A DNA stretch of 64,000 nucleotides, taken from contig CAWELN010000031.1 of assembly GCA_963809795.1 (NCBI GenBank), forward strand, positions 1 through 64,000. The letters run 5' to 3'. How positions within the stretch are numbered: the first letter of the stretch is position 1; each line of letters begins with the position of its first letter. The position numbers and the translations under genes were made by a program. The notes below the pieces were generated by a model, which worked only from the letters and a program-made list of their open reading frames with translations, ran no database searches and was not told the DNA's origin. This DNA is from DASUAS01 sp963809795. Lineage in GTDB: Bacteria; Actinomycetota; Acidimicrobiia; IMCC26256; DASPTH01. Positions 47,747 through 57,653 of the stretch are shown piece after piece.

Positions 47747-48136
47747 GTGGACGACGACGAGCGCGCGCTCTACATCATCTCGGTGGCGGCCGAGCTCGCC
47801 GGTGTCCACCCGCAGACGCTCCGCATCTACGAGCGGAAGGGCCTCATCGAGCCGAGCCGCACCGAGGGCCGCAGCCGGCGCTACTCCGACCGCGACATCG
47901 CGCTGCTCCAGCGCATCCAGGAGCTCACCAACGAGGGCGTCAGCCTGGCCGGGGTCCGCCGGATCCTGGAGCTCGAGGCCGAGCTCGAGGAGGTCCACGA
48001 TCGGGTCGCCGCCCTCGAAGCGGCGCTGGCCCGGGCCCGCCACGACCTCGAGACCGCGGTGCGCGACGTGCACCGCAGCTACCGCCGTGACCTCGTGCCG
48101 GTCAGCCGGGCGGTGGCGCGGGTGCCGCGGCGCTGA
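47747..48136 (+). CDS. hspR: Heat shock repressor HspR (MerR family)
   Basis: A 129-residue MerR-type regulator. The winged helix-turn-helix at residues about 10-75 has VAAELAGVHPQTLRIYERKGLIEPSRTEG and RRYSDRDIALLQRIQELTNEGVSLAGVRRIL, followed by a leucine-rich coiled coil (about 78-110). HspR binds HAIR elements and represses dnaK and clpB operons in actinobacteria, with DnaK as co-repressor. Matching inverted repeats precede dnaK and clpB here. It starts at GTG 47747, three bases after the dnaJ stop. Confidence 0.95.
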   Translation: MDDDERALYIISVAAELAGVHPQTLRIYERKGLIEPSRTEGRSRRYSDRDIALLQRIQELTNEGVSLAGVRRILELEAELEEVHDRVAALEAALARARHDLETAVRDVHRSYRRDLVPVSRAVARVPRR

Positions 48137-48162
48137 CGTCCGGGTCCGAAGCACGGAATAAA

Positions 48163-48183
48163 CTTGATAGCGTCGTTGTCAAC
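48163..48183 (+). promoter_or_regulatory. HspR (HAIR-like) operator before clpB
   Basis: CTTGATA (48163-48169), a seven-base spacer, and TGTCAAC (48177-48183) form an imperfect inverted repeat with the geometry of CTTGAGT-N7-ACTCAAG. It lies 35 bases before the clpB ATG. The left half shares TTGATA with the site before dnaK. Confidence 0.6.
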
Positions 48184-48218
48184 TTTGGGGACCGCTCCGT
48201 CGACTCCGAGGTAGAGGC

Positions 48219-50784
<2,566 letters not shown>

Positions 50785-50801
<17 letters not shown>

Positions 50802-50834
50802 CTGTCACATGCGGGGGTCTACTGACGGATGTTC
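50785..50834. other. 12-bp perfect inverted repeat over the clpB 3' end
   Basis: GAACATCCGTCA (50785-50796) and its exact complement TGACGGATGTTC (50823-50834) flank a 26-base loop that contains the clpB stop. There is no U-run after it, so a standard intrinsic terminator is unlikely. It could be an RNA hairpin that protects the clpB 3' end, or an operator for purA. Confidence 0.55.
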
Positions 50835-50897
50835 GGGAGGGGTCGACTACGCTCCTCTCAACGTGACACCTGATGTTGCGTTACGTGGGGGGCAATC

Positions 50898-52191
50898 GTG
50901 CCGGGCACGGTGATCGTCGGCACCCAGTGGGGTGACGAGGGCAAGGGCCGCTTCACCGACTACCTGGCGCAGGAGAGCGACCTGGTCGTCCGTTACCAGG
51001 GCGGCCACAACGCCGGACACCGCATCGTGGTCGACGGCGAGGTCTTCGCGTTGCAGCTCGTGCCGAGCGGCGTGCTCTACCCGCACGTCACCACGATCAT
51101 CGGCAACGGTGTCGTCGTCGATCCCGCGGTCCTGATCGAAGAGCTCGACATGCTCGCGGGCAAGGGCGTCGACACGTCGCGCGTGAAGCTGTCGGGCAAC
51201 GCGCACCTGATCATGCCGTACCACCAGGAGCTCGACCGCGTCACCGAGCGCTTCCTGGGCAAGAACAAGCTCGGCACCACCAAGCGCGGCATCGGCCCCG
51301 CGTACGCCGACAAGGCGTTGCGCGTGGGCCTGCGGGTGCAGGACCTGCTCGACGCCAAGATCTTCCGCGAGAAGCTCGACCTCGCGCTGCGCGAGAAGAA
51401 CGGCGTGCTGGCGAAGGTCTACAACCGCCTGCCGCTCGATGCCGACCAGATCGCCGCGCAGTACCTGGCCATGGTCCCGCGCCTCGAGCCCATGATCGAC
51501 GACACCGTGCACCTGGTCCACGAGGCGCTCGACGCCGGTCGCCCGGTGTTGTTCGAAGGCGCGCAGGCCACGTACCTCGACCTCGACCACGGCACGTATC
51601 CGTTCGTCACCTCGTCGAACCCGATCGCGGGCGGCGTGTGCACCGGCGCCGGCGTCGGGCCCCGCGCGATCGAGCGGGTCATCGGCGTGGCCAAGGCCTA
51701 CGTGACCCGCGTGGGCAGCGGTCCGTTCCCCACCGAGCTGTTCGACGGCGATCCCGTGGGCGACGTCCTGGTCGAGCGTGGCCACGAGTTCGGCACCAAC
51801 ACCGGTCGTCGCCGCCGGCCGGGCTGGCTCGACCTGGTGATGCTGCGCCACGCCGTGCGGCTGAACTCGTGCAGCGAGATCGCGATCACCAAGCTCGACG
51901 TGCTCGCACCGTTCCCCGAGCTCGCGGTGTGCGTCGGCCTACGAGGGTGAGGACGGCACGCGCTACGACCACGTGCCGTACCACCAGTCGGTGCTGCACA
52001 AGGTGCGCCCGGTCTACGAGACCCTGCCCGGGTGGCAGTGCGACATCGACCAGTGCGCGCGCGTCGAGGACTTTCCCGACGAGGCGCGTGACTACCTCCG
52101 CTTCGTGGAGGAGGTCGTGGGCGTGCCCATCAGCTTCGTGGGTGTCGGCCCCGATCGCGCGCAGACGGTCGTCCTCCCCCGCGCCGCATGA
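50898..52191 (+). CDS. purA: Adenylosuccinate synthetase, single-base frameshift
   Basis: A 430-residue GTP-dependent synthetase once one surplus G near 51934-51937 is removed. It has the P-loop GDEGKGR near residue 13, GGHNAGHR, TTKRGIGPAYADK, and NTGRRRRPGWLD near the switch loop. After the shift comes AYEGEDGTRYDHVPYHQ, ending near VVLPRAA. It joins IMP and aspartate in AMP synthesis. It begins at GTG 50898, 96 bases after clpB, and is separated from the rest of the pur cluster only by a short gap. As the only purA seen and a housekeeping gene, it argues that the frameshift is an error. Confidence 0.93.
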
Positions 52192-52255
52192 TCCGCTCGC
52201 GGGCGAGCCGCCTCCGCTCCCGCCGCTCCCTCCGGTCTCCGGTCGCCGCGTCGGA

Positions 52256-53599
52256 GTGAGGATCCTCGTCGTCGGCTCGGGCGGGCGCGAGCACGCCCTG
52301 GTGTGGGCGTTGCAACGCGCGCCGGGCGCGCCCGAGGTGTTCGCCGCGCCCGGCAACCCGGGGATCGCCGCGCACGCGCTGTGCTTCGCCGTCGACCCGT
52401 CCGACGCCGCCGCGGTGGCGCAGCTCGGCGACGACCTCGACGTCGACCTGGTCGTCGTCGGTCCCGAGGGCCCGCTCGTCGCCGGCGTCGCCGATGCGGT
52501 CCGGGCCCGGGGCCGCCTCGCGTTCGGGCCCGGCACGGCCGGCGCCCGGCTCGAGGGCTCGAAGGCGTGGATGAAGGAGGTGCTGGCCGCCGCCGGCGTG
52601 CCGACCGCGCGTCACGCGGCGTTCGGTGCCGACGACGTCGACCGTGCCCTCGCCTTCCTCGAGGAGTTCGCGCCGCCCTACGTCGTGAAGACCGACGGCC
52701 TCGCCGCGGGCAAGGGCGTCGTGGTCACCGAATCGCTCCCCGACGCACGCGATGCCGTCCGCGCCTACCTCTCCGGCGAGGCGTTCGGCGACGCCGGGCG
52801 CACCCTCGTGATCGAGGAGGGTCTGACCGGGCCCGAGCTCTCGCTGCTCGTCGTGTGCAACGGCGATCCCGACGGCGCGGTCGCGCTGGCACCGGCGCAG
52901 GACTTCAAGCGCATCGGTGAGCGCGACACCGGGCCGAACACGGGCGGCATGGGCGCCTACTCACCCGTGCCGATCGCAGGACCCGCCGTGGTCGACGACG
53001 TCATGGCCCGTGCGGTGCGACCCACGCTGCACTGGCTGGCCGCGCACGACGTCGACTACCGGGGCGTGCTCTACGCGGGGATGATGCTGACCGCCGACGG
53101 CCCCAAGGTGATCGAGTACAACGTGCGCTTCGGTGATCCCGAGTGCCAGGTGGTGTTGCCCCGCGTCGCCTCCGACTTCGCCGAGCTGCTGCGGGCGGCG
53201 GCCGCCGGCGAACCGCTCGCGGTGGAGTTCGCCCGCCTGGCGTGCGTGACCGTCGTGCTGGCCGGCGCGGGCTACCCGGCCTCGGCGCGGACCGGCGACG
53301 CCATCTCCGGTCTCGACGTCGCCACCGCGGTGAACGAGGTCACGATCTTCCACGCGGGGACCGCGCGCGATGCCGACGGCACGCTCCGCACCGCCGGGGG
53401 GCGCGTGCTCGCCGTCACCGGAACGGGCCCCGACCTGTCGGTGGCGCGCACGCGCGCCTACGAAGCGGCCGGCCTGATCGCCTGGGACGGCATGCAGCTC
53501 CGCGGCGACATCGCCGCCGCCGCGGCGGCCACCGAAGCGGGCTCGGAGCCCGCACCGTGGCTCAGCGGACCCGACGGCGGGTCCGCACCCCGGCGATGA
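52256..53599 (+). CDS. purD: Phosphoribosylamine-glycine ligase (GARS)
   Basis: A 447-residue ATP-grasp enzyme. It starts at GTG 52256 with RILVVGSGGREHALVWAL and has VVGPEGPLVAGVADAV, the ATP-binding YVVKTDGLAAGKGVVV, and GPNTGGMGAYSP. The metal-binding IEYNVRFGDPECQ and a C-terminal lid domain complete it. It makes glycinamide ribonucleotide, step 2 of purine synthesis. Its last 38 bases overlap a small opposite-strand gene. The last 20 residues (rich in Gly, Pro, Ser and Arg) extend past the usual family end. Confidence 0.96.
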   Translation: MRILVVGSGGREHALVWALQRAPGAPEVFAAPGNPGIAAHALCFAVDPSDAAAVAQLGDDLDVDLVVVGPEGPLVAGVADAVRARGRLAFGPGTAGARLEGSKAWMKEVLAAAGVPTARHAAFGADDVDRALAFLEEFAPPYVVKTDGLAAGKGVVVTESLPDARDAVRAYLSGEAFGDAGRTLVIEEGLTGPELSLLVVCNGDPDGAVALAPAQDFKRIGERDTGPNTGGMGAYSPVPIAGPAVVDDVMARAVRPTLHWLAAHDVDYRGVLYAGMMLTADGPKVIEYNVRFGDPECQVVLPRVASDFAELLRAAAAGEPLAVEFARLACVTVVLAGAGYPASARTGDAISGLDVATAVNEVTIFHAGTARDADGTLRTAGGRVLAVTGTGPDLSVARTRAYEAAGLIAWDGMQLRGDIAAAAAATEAGSEPAPWLSGPDGGSAPRR

Positions 53600-53732
53600 C
53601 CAGCGAGCAGGGGATGCAGCGCAGCGGGTCGCCGTCCTTGGGCGGAGGGACGAGACACACTGCACACCAGTGCTGGCCGCATTCGTCGCATTGCGCGACG
53701 GCGTGCTCGGTCCAGTGCTTGGCGCAGTTCAT
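53562..53732 (-). CDS. Small B-box-type zinc-binding protein (56 aa)
   Basis: A 56-residue protein with a dense metal-binding pattern: C3, H6, H10, C15, C18, H21, C23, C26, then a later CIPC pair (C39, C42). The first part (NCAKHWTEHAVAQCDECGQHWCAVC) matches bacterial B-box-like zinc ribbons, which often precede membrane domains, but no membrane segment is present here. Function unknown. It is antisense to the purD end and sits in the purD-purB gap, so it breaks the otherwise co-directional pur cluster. Confidence 0.6.
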   Translation of the reverse strand: MNCAKHWTEHAVAQCDECGQHWCAVCLVPPPKDGDPLRCIPCSLVIAGVRTRRRVR

Positions 53733-53852
53733 CACCCCCGAGCCCTCCTCGTCCTGATCGCCTCGCCCACCAATTTTGACCTGCGGACACGCCCAAGGGC
53801 GGGTCCGTGCCGTTTCCGGCTCGTAGAGTGTTCGGCAGGAGGAAGGGCCCCC

Positions 53853-55193
53853 TTGATAGAGCGCTACGCACTGCCTGAGATCGCCGGCCTCTTCACCGAC
53901 GAGGCCCGATTCCGCGCCTGGCTGGAGGTCGAGATCCTCGCCACCGAGGCCTGGGCCAAGCTCGGGGTGGTGCCCGCCGCCGACGCGGTGACGGTCCGCG
54001 AACGGGCGGATTTCACCGTGTCCGAGGTCCACGAGCGGGAGCGCACCACCGAGCACGACGTCGCCGCCTTCGTCGACGTGGTGCAGGAACGCATCGGCGC
54101 GCCGGCCGGCTCATGGCTCCACTACGGCCTCACGTCGAGCGACGTCGTCGACACCGCGCTGTCGTTGGTGCTGGTCCAGGCGATGGATCTCGTGCTCGAC
54201 GCCGCCGCCGCGCTCGAGGACGCGATCCGCGCCCAGGCCCATGCCTACCGGGCGGTGCCGATGGCCGGGCGCACCCACGGCGTGCACGCCGAGCCCACCA
54301 CGTTCGGGGCGAAGCTGGCGCTCTGGGCCATGCAGGTGCACCGCGACCGTGAACGGCTCCTGCGAGCGCGCCGGGCCATCGCGGTGGGCAAGCTGTCGGG
54401 CGCCGTCGGCACGTACTCCAACATCGACCCCGCGGTCGAGGCCTACGTGTGCGAGGCGCTCGGGCTCGTCCCGGTGCCGGCCACGCAGGTCATCGCCCGC
54501 GACCGGCACGCCGAGCTGCTCTACGCGTGCGCGTCGGTGGGTGCCACCGTCGAGGCCTTCGCGACCGAGATCCGCCACCTCCAGCGCACCGAGGTGCGCG
54601 AGGTGGAGGAGCCCTTCCGCGCCGGCGCCCAGAAGGGCTCGAGCGCGATGCCGCACAAGCGCAACCCGGTGAAGGCCGAGCAGCTCAGCGGCCTCGCCCG
54701 CGTGCTGCGCGGCAATCTGCAGGCCGGGCTCGAGAACGTCGCGCTGTGGCACGAGCGCGACATCTCGCACTCGTCGGTGGAGCGCATCATCCTCCCCGAC
54801 TCGTTGCAGCTCGCGTACTACGTGCTGGTGAAGTTCCGCAGCATCGTCGAGGGGATGCACGTCTACCCCGAGCGAATGCGGGAGAACCTCGACGCGTCGT
54901 ACGGGCTCGTGTTCAGCCAGCCGGTGCTCCTCGCGTTGGTCGAGTCGGGCATGACGCGCGACGACGCGTACCGCGCCGTGCAGCGGAACGCCATGGCCAC
55001 GTGGGAGTCGCGCCGGCCGTTCCTCGACGTCCTGCGCGAGGACCCCGCCGTCCTCGACGCGCTCGGCGACGAGCGGCTCGCCGCGTGCTTCGACCTCACC
55101 GGCGCGCTGGCGAACGTCGACCGCATCTTCGCCGCCCTCGACGATCTGGCGCCGCTCCCAGGTCCGACGGGCACGGACCCGGCGGTGCCGTGA
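53853..55193 (+). CDS. purB: Adenylosuccinate lyase
   Basis: A 446-residue fumarase/aspartase-superfamily lyase. It has the N-terminal RYALPEIAGLFTDEARFRAWLEVE, HYGLTSSDVVDTA, and GRTHGVHAEPTTFG with the catalytic His. The signature loop GSSAMPHKRNPVK follows. It acts twice in purine synthesis (SAICAR cleavage and adenylosuccinate cleavage). I place the start at the TTG at 53853, ten bases after an AGGAGG ribosome-binding site, because the first conserved residues begin immediately after it and no ATG or GTG fits better. It overlaps purC by four bases. Confidence 0.96.
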   Translation: MIERYALPEIAGLFTDEARFRAWLEVEILATEAWAKLGVVPAADAVTVRERADFTVSEVHERERTTEHDVAAFVDVVQERIGAPAGSWLHYGLTSSDVVDTALSLVLVQAMDLVLDAAAALEDAIRAQAHAYRAVPMAGRTHGVHAEPTTFGAKLALWAMQVHRDRERLLRARRAIAVGKLSGAVGTYSNIDPAVEAYVCEALGLVPVPATQVIARDRHAELLYACASVGATVEAFATEIRHLQRTEVREVEEPFRAGAQKGSSAMPHKRNPVKAEQLSGLARVLRGNLQAGLENVALWHERDISHSSVERIILPDSLQLAYYVLVKFRSIVEGMHVYPERMRENLDASYGLVFSQPVLLALVESGMTRDDAYRAVQRNAMATWESRRPFLDVLREDPAVLDALGDERLAACFDLTGALANVDRIFAALDDLAPLPGPTGTDPAVP

Positions 55194-56074
55194 GCAAGCT
55201 CTCTCTTCCCCACCACTACAGCGGCAAGGTGCGCGAGCTCTACGAGGTCGACCACGACCGCATGCTGGTCGTGGCGTCCGACCGCATCTCGGTGTTCGAC
55301 GTCGTGCTCCCCGACCTCATCCCCGACAAGGGGCGGGTCCTCACCGCGCTGTCGACGTTCTGGTTCGAGCAGACCGCGCACCTGGCCCGCAACCACCTGG
55401 TGTCGTCCGACCCCACCGACTTCCCGGAGACCGCGGGCCCCGACATCTCCGGCCGGGCGATGTTGGTGCAGGCGGCCCAGCCGGTCCGGCTCGAGTGCGT
55501 CGCACGGGGGTACCTGTTCGGGGCCGCATGGTCCGACTACCAGGAGACGGGCACGGTGCGGGGCCGCCCGCTCCCGGGCGGGCTCCGCCAGGCCGAGCGG
55601 CTCCCGGAGCCGATCTTCACGCCCACCACCAAGGCCGTCAGCGGCCACGACCTCCCGCTCTCCGACACCGAGGCCGCCGAGGTGGTGGGCGCCGACCTCT
55701 TCGAGGAGCTCCGCGACGTCACGCTCGCCGTCTACCGGTACGGCGCCGCTCACGCCGCCGAGCGGGGGCTCATCCTGGCCGACACCAAGCTCGAGTTCGG
55801 GCTGGTCGACGAGCGACTCGTGGTGATCGACGAGATGATGACGCCCGACTCGTCGCGCTACTGGAGCGCCGACGACCACGTCGTCGGGACGTCGCCGCCG
55901 TCGTTCGACAAGCAGTACGTGCGCGACTACTACCTGTCGATCGGGTGGAACCAGGAGCCGCCGGTGCCACACATGCCGGCGTCGGTGATCGCGGGCACGC
56001 GGGCCCGCTACGTCGAGGCCTACGAGCAGGTGAGCGGCAACAGCTTCGACACCTGGTACGGAGACGACGAATGA
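55190..56074 (+). CDS. purC: SAICAR synthase
   Basis: A 294-residue synthetase, longer than the compact bacterial type and similar to the eukaryote-like or actinobacterial form. It has HHYSGKVRELYEVD, VASDRISVFDVVLPDLIPDKG, RLECVARGYLFGAAWSDY, and the ILADTKLEFGLV and VIDEMMTPDSSRYW signatures. It joins CAIR and aspartate. Start GTG 55190 overlaps the purB stop, and its stop overlaps the purS start (ATGA), so the three are translationally coupled. Confidence 0.97.
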   Translation: MSKLSLPHHYSGKVRELYEVDHDRMLVVASDRISVFDVVLPDLIPDKGRVLTALSTFWFEQTAHLARNHLVSSDPTDFPETAGPDISGRAMLVQAAQPVRLECVARGYLFGAAWSDYQETGTVRGRPLPGGLRQAERLPEPIFTPTTKAVSGHDLPLSDTEAAEVVGADLFEELRDVTLAVYRYGAAHAAERGLILADTKLEFGLVDERLVVIDEMMTPDSSRYWSADDHVVGTSPPSFDKQYVRDYYLSIGWNQEPPVPHMPASVIAGTRARYVEAYEQVSGNSFDTWYGDDE

Positions 56075-56334
56075 GGTTCGCGGCCCGCATCGACGTCACC
56101 CACCTCCCCGGCGTGCTCGATCCGCAGGGCGCGACCGTCGAGCGCGCGCTCCCCGCGCTCGGGTACGCCAACGTGAGCGAGGTCTCCATCGCCAAGACCA
56201 TCCGCCTGGTGCTCGACGCCGACTCCGAGGCCGCGGCGCGGGCGCAGGTCGACGAGATGTGCCAGCGGATCCTGGCCAACCCCGTGATCGAGCGCTACAC
56301 GGTGGAGGTCGACGAGGTGGTACCCGCCTCGTGA
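56071..56334 (+). CDS. purS: FGAM synthase subunit PurS
   Basis: An 87-residue PurS with the small alpha/beta fold. It has FAARIDVTHLPGVLDPQGATVERALPALGY, the PGVLDPQG signature, and the SIAKTIRLVLDAD strand, ending at NPVIERYTVEV. It bridges PurL and PurQ in the three-subunit FGAM synthetase used by actinobacteria and Gram-positive bacteria. It overlaps purC by four bases. An 85-bp gap with a perfect hairpin repeat separates it from purQ. Confidence 0.95.
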   Translation: MRFAARIDVTHLPGVLDPQGATVERALPALGYANVSEVSIAKTIRLVLDADSEAAARAQVDEMCQRILANPVIERYTVEVDEVVPAS

Positions 56335-56345
56335 GCGGAGTGGCG

Positions 56346-56368
56346 GCGAGCCGGGTATCCCGGCTCGC
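56346..56368 (+). repeat. GGGTATCCC-core hairpin element, copy 3 (perfect stem)
   Basis: GCGAGCCGGG-TAT-CCCGGCTCGC: a perfect 10-bp stem with a three-base loop, 11 bases after the purS stop. It is the cleanest copy of the element and is again surrounded by GAGCGG-type repeats up to the purQ start. Confidence 0.75.
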
Positions 56369-56419
56369 AACGGAGCGGGGCCTGAGCGGCTCGGTGCGAA
56401 GCGCCGAGAGCGGGGAAGC

Positions 56420-57136
56420 GTGAGCGCTCGGGTCGGGGTGGTGGTGTTCCCGGGCACGAACTGCGAGCTCGACGTGCAGTGGGCCGTCGAGGCGCTCGGC
56501 GGCGAGGCCGAGCTGCTCTGGCACGGCGATCGCACGGTGCGCGAGGTCGACGCGGTGGTCGTGCCGGGCGGGTTCGCCCACGGCGACTACCTGCGCACCG
56601 GCGCCATCGCCCGCTTCTCGCCGGTGATGGACGCGGTCGCGGAGCACGCCGCCGCCGGTGGCCCCGTCGTCGGCATCTGCAACGGCTTCCAGGTGCTCAC
56701 CGAGGCGGGCCTGCTCCCCGGGGCGCTGCAGAAGAACGCCGGGCTCACGTTCGTGTGCGACACGGTCGAGCTCGAGGTGGTGAGCACCCGCTCGGTGCTC
56801 ACCAACCGGGCCGCGCGCGGCGCGAGGCTGCGGATCCCGATCAACCACTTCGAGGGCAACTACGTGTGCGACGCCGAGACGCTGGCGCGCCTCCGGGCCG
56901 ACGATCGCATCGTGGTCCGCTACGTCGACAACCCCAACGGCAGCCTCGACGACATCGCCGGCATCAGCAACGAGGCGGGCAACGTCGTCGGCCTCATGCC
57001 GCACCCGGAGCGGGCCAGCGACGCCCTGCTCGGCAGCGCCGACGGGGTCGTCCTGCTCGAGTCGCTGCTCGCCTCCTGTTCCGGCGTCACTCGCGTGGCG
57101 GAGCTCACGAACCCCTCGAGATCCCCGCTTTCTTGA
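56420..57136 (+). CDS. purQ: FGAM synthase glutaminase subunit PurQ
   Basis: A 238-residue class I glutamine amidotransferase. It has VVVFPGTNCELD, VVVPGGFAHGDYLRTG, the nucleophile Cys in VGICNGFQVLTEAG (near residue 92), and HPE in GLMPHPERASD near residue 195, which supplies the His and Glu of the triad. It provides ammonia to PurL. It begins at GTG 56420 and its 3' end overlaps an opposite-strand gene by 32 bases. The C-terminal 20 residues beyond the family core are less conserved. Confidence 0.96.
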   Translation: MSARVGVVVFPGTNCELDVQWAVEALGGEAELLWHGDRTVREVDAVVVPGGFAHGDYLRTGAIARFSPVMDAVAEHAAAGGPVVGICNGFQVLTEAGLLPGALQKNAGLTFVCDTVELEVVSTRSVLTNRAARGARLRIPINHFEGNYVCDAETLARLRADDRIVVRYVDNPNGSLDDIAGISNEAGNVVGLMPHPERASDALLGSADGVVLLESLLASCSGVTRVAELTNPSRSPLS

Positions 57137-57515
57137 GCACGTCGGCCGGGACGCCGAGCTCTCGCCACGCCGCGTAGGAGATGCCCTTGCGCGCGGCGTA
57201 CTTCGACGCCGTCTTCACGAAATCCGACTCGAGTGCCGACAGGTCGACCTTGGTGTCCATCGCCTCCAACTCCTTCTGGAGGTCCATCCGCTCCTGGACC
57301 AACTGGAGCTGTTGGAGGGCCGAGACGTCGCCGAACTCGGCGTCGATGGCACTGAGGCGCTTCTTGATGGAATCGGGCGTGCGCCGCCGGCCCCGCCGCG
57401 GGCGGTTCTGCTGCAAGGCCTCCAGGTAGTTCTTCACCGCTCGGCCCTCGGAGCGGCCTTCGGCGAGCGCCGCTTTGTGCTGGGCGCTCATCGTGCGAGT
57501 GGTGGATTTGGCCAT
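57105..57515 (-). CDS. Conserved-looking coiled-coil protein of unknown function (136 aa)
   Basis: A 136-residue basic protein that I cannot name. It has an Arg/Pro-rich hook (RPRRGRRRTPDSIKKRL, about residues 40-56), a leucine- and glutamine-rich coiled coil (about 57-90), and a C-terminal helix-turn-helix-like segment with YAARKGISYAAWRELGVPADVLKKAGI. This layout suggests DNA or RNA binding. It is encoded opposite the pur genes between purQ and purL, overlapping the purQ end. Its own start at 57515 faces the purL start region, 138 bases away, so it might share control with purL. Confidence 0.7.
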   Translation of the reverse strand: MAKSTTRTMSAQHKAALAEGRSEGRAVKNYLEALQQNRPRRGRRRTPDSIKKRLSAIDAEFGDVSALQQLQLVQERMDLQKELEAMDTKVDLSALESDFVKTASKYAARKGISYAAWRELGVPADVLKKAGISRGS

Positions 57516-57583
57516 GGCTCTCTCTCCCGTGAATCGGTCGGTCGACGCCCGTCCTTTCTGTCTATCACCCGGATCGCTATTTC

Positions 57584-57615
57584 TGTAATGGCGAACATGA
57601 CTTGTTCAGGTCATG
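57584..57615 (+). promoter_or_regulatory. Possible purL promoter with small inverted repeat
   Basis: A -10-like TGTAAT (57584-57589) precedes the inverted repeat CATGAC-N8-GTCATG (57596-57615), 38 bases before the purL ATG. Because the opposite-strand gene at 57105-57515 interrupts the operon, purL needs its own promoter. The assignment is by eye and weak. Confidence 0.3.
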
Positions 57616-57653
57616 CGTCAAAGAGGTGCTTCGCTACGATGCGACTCGATCCC

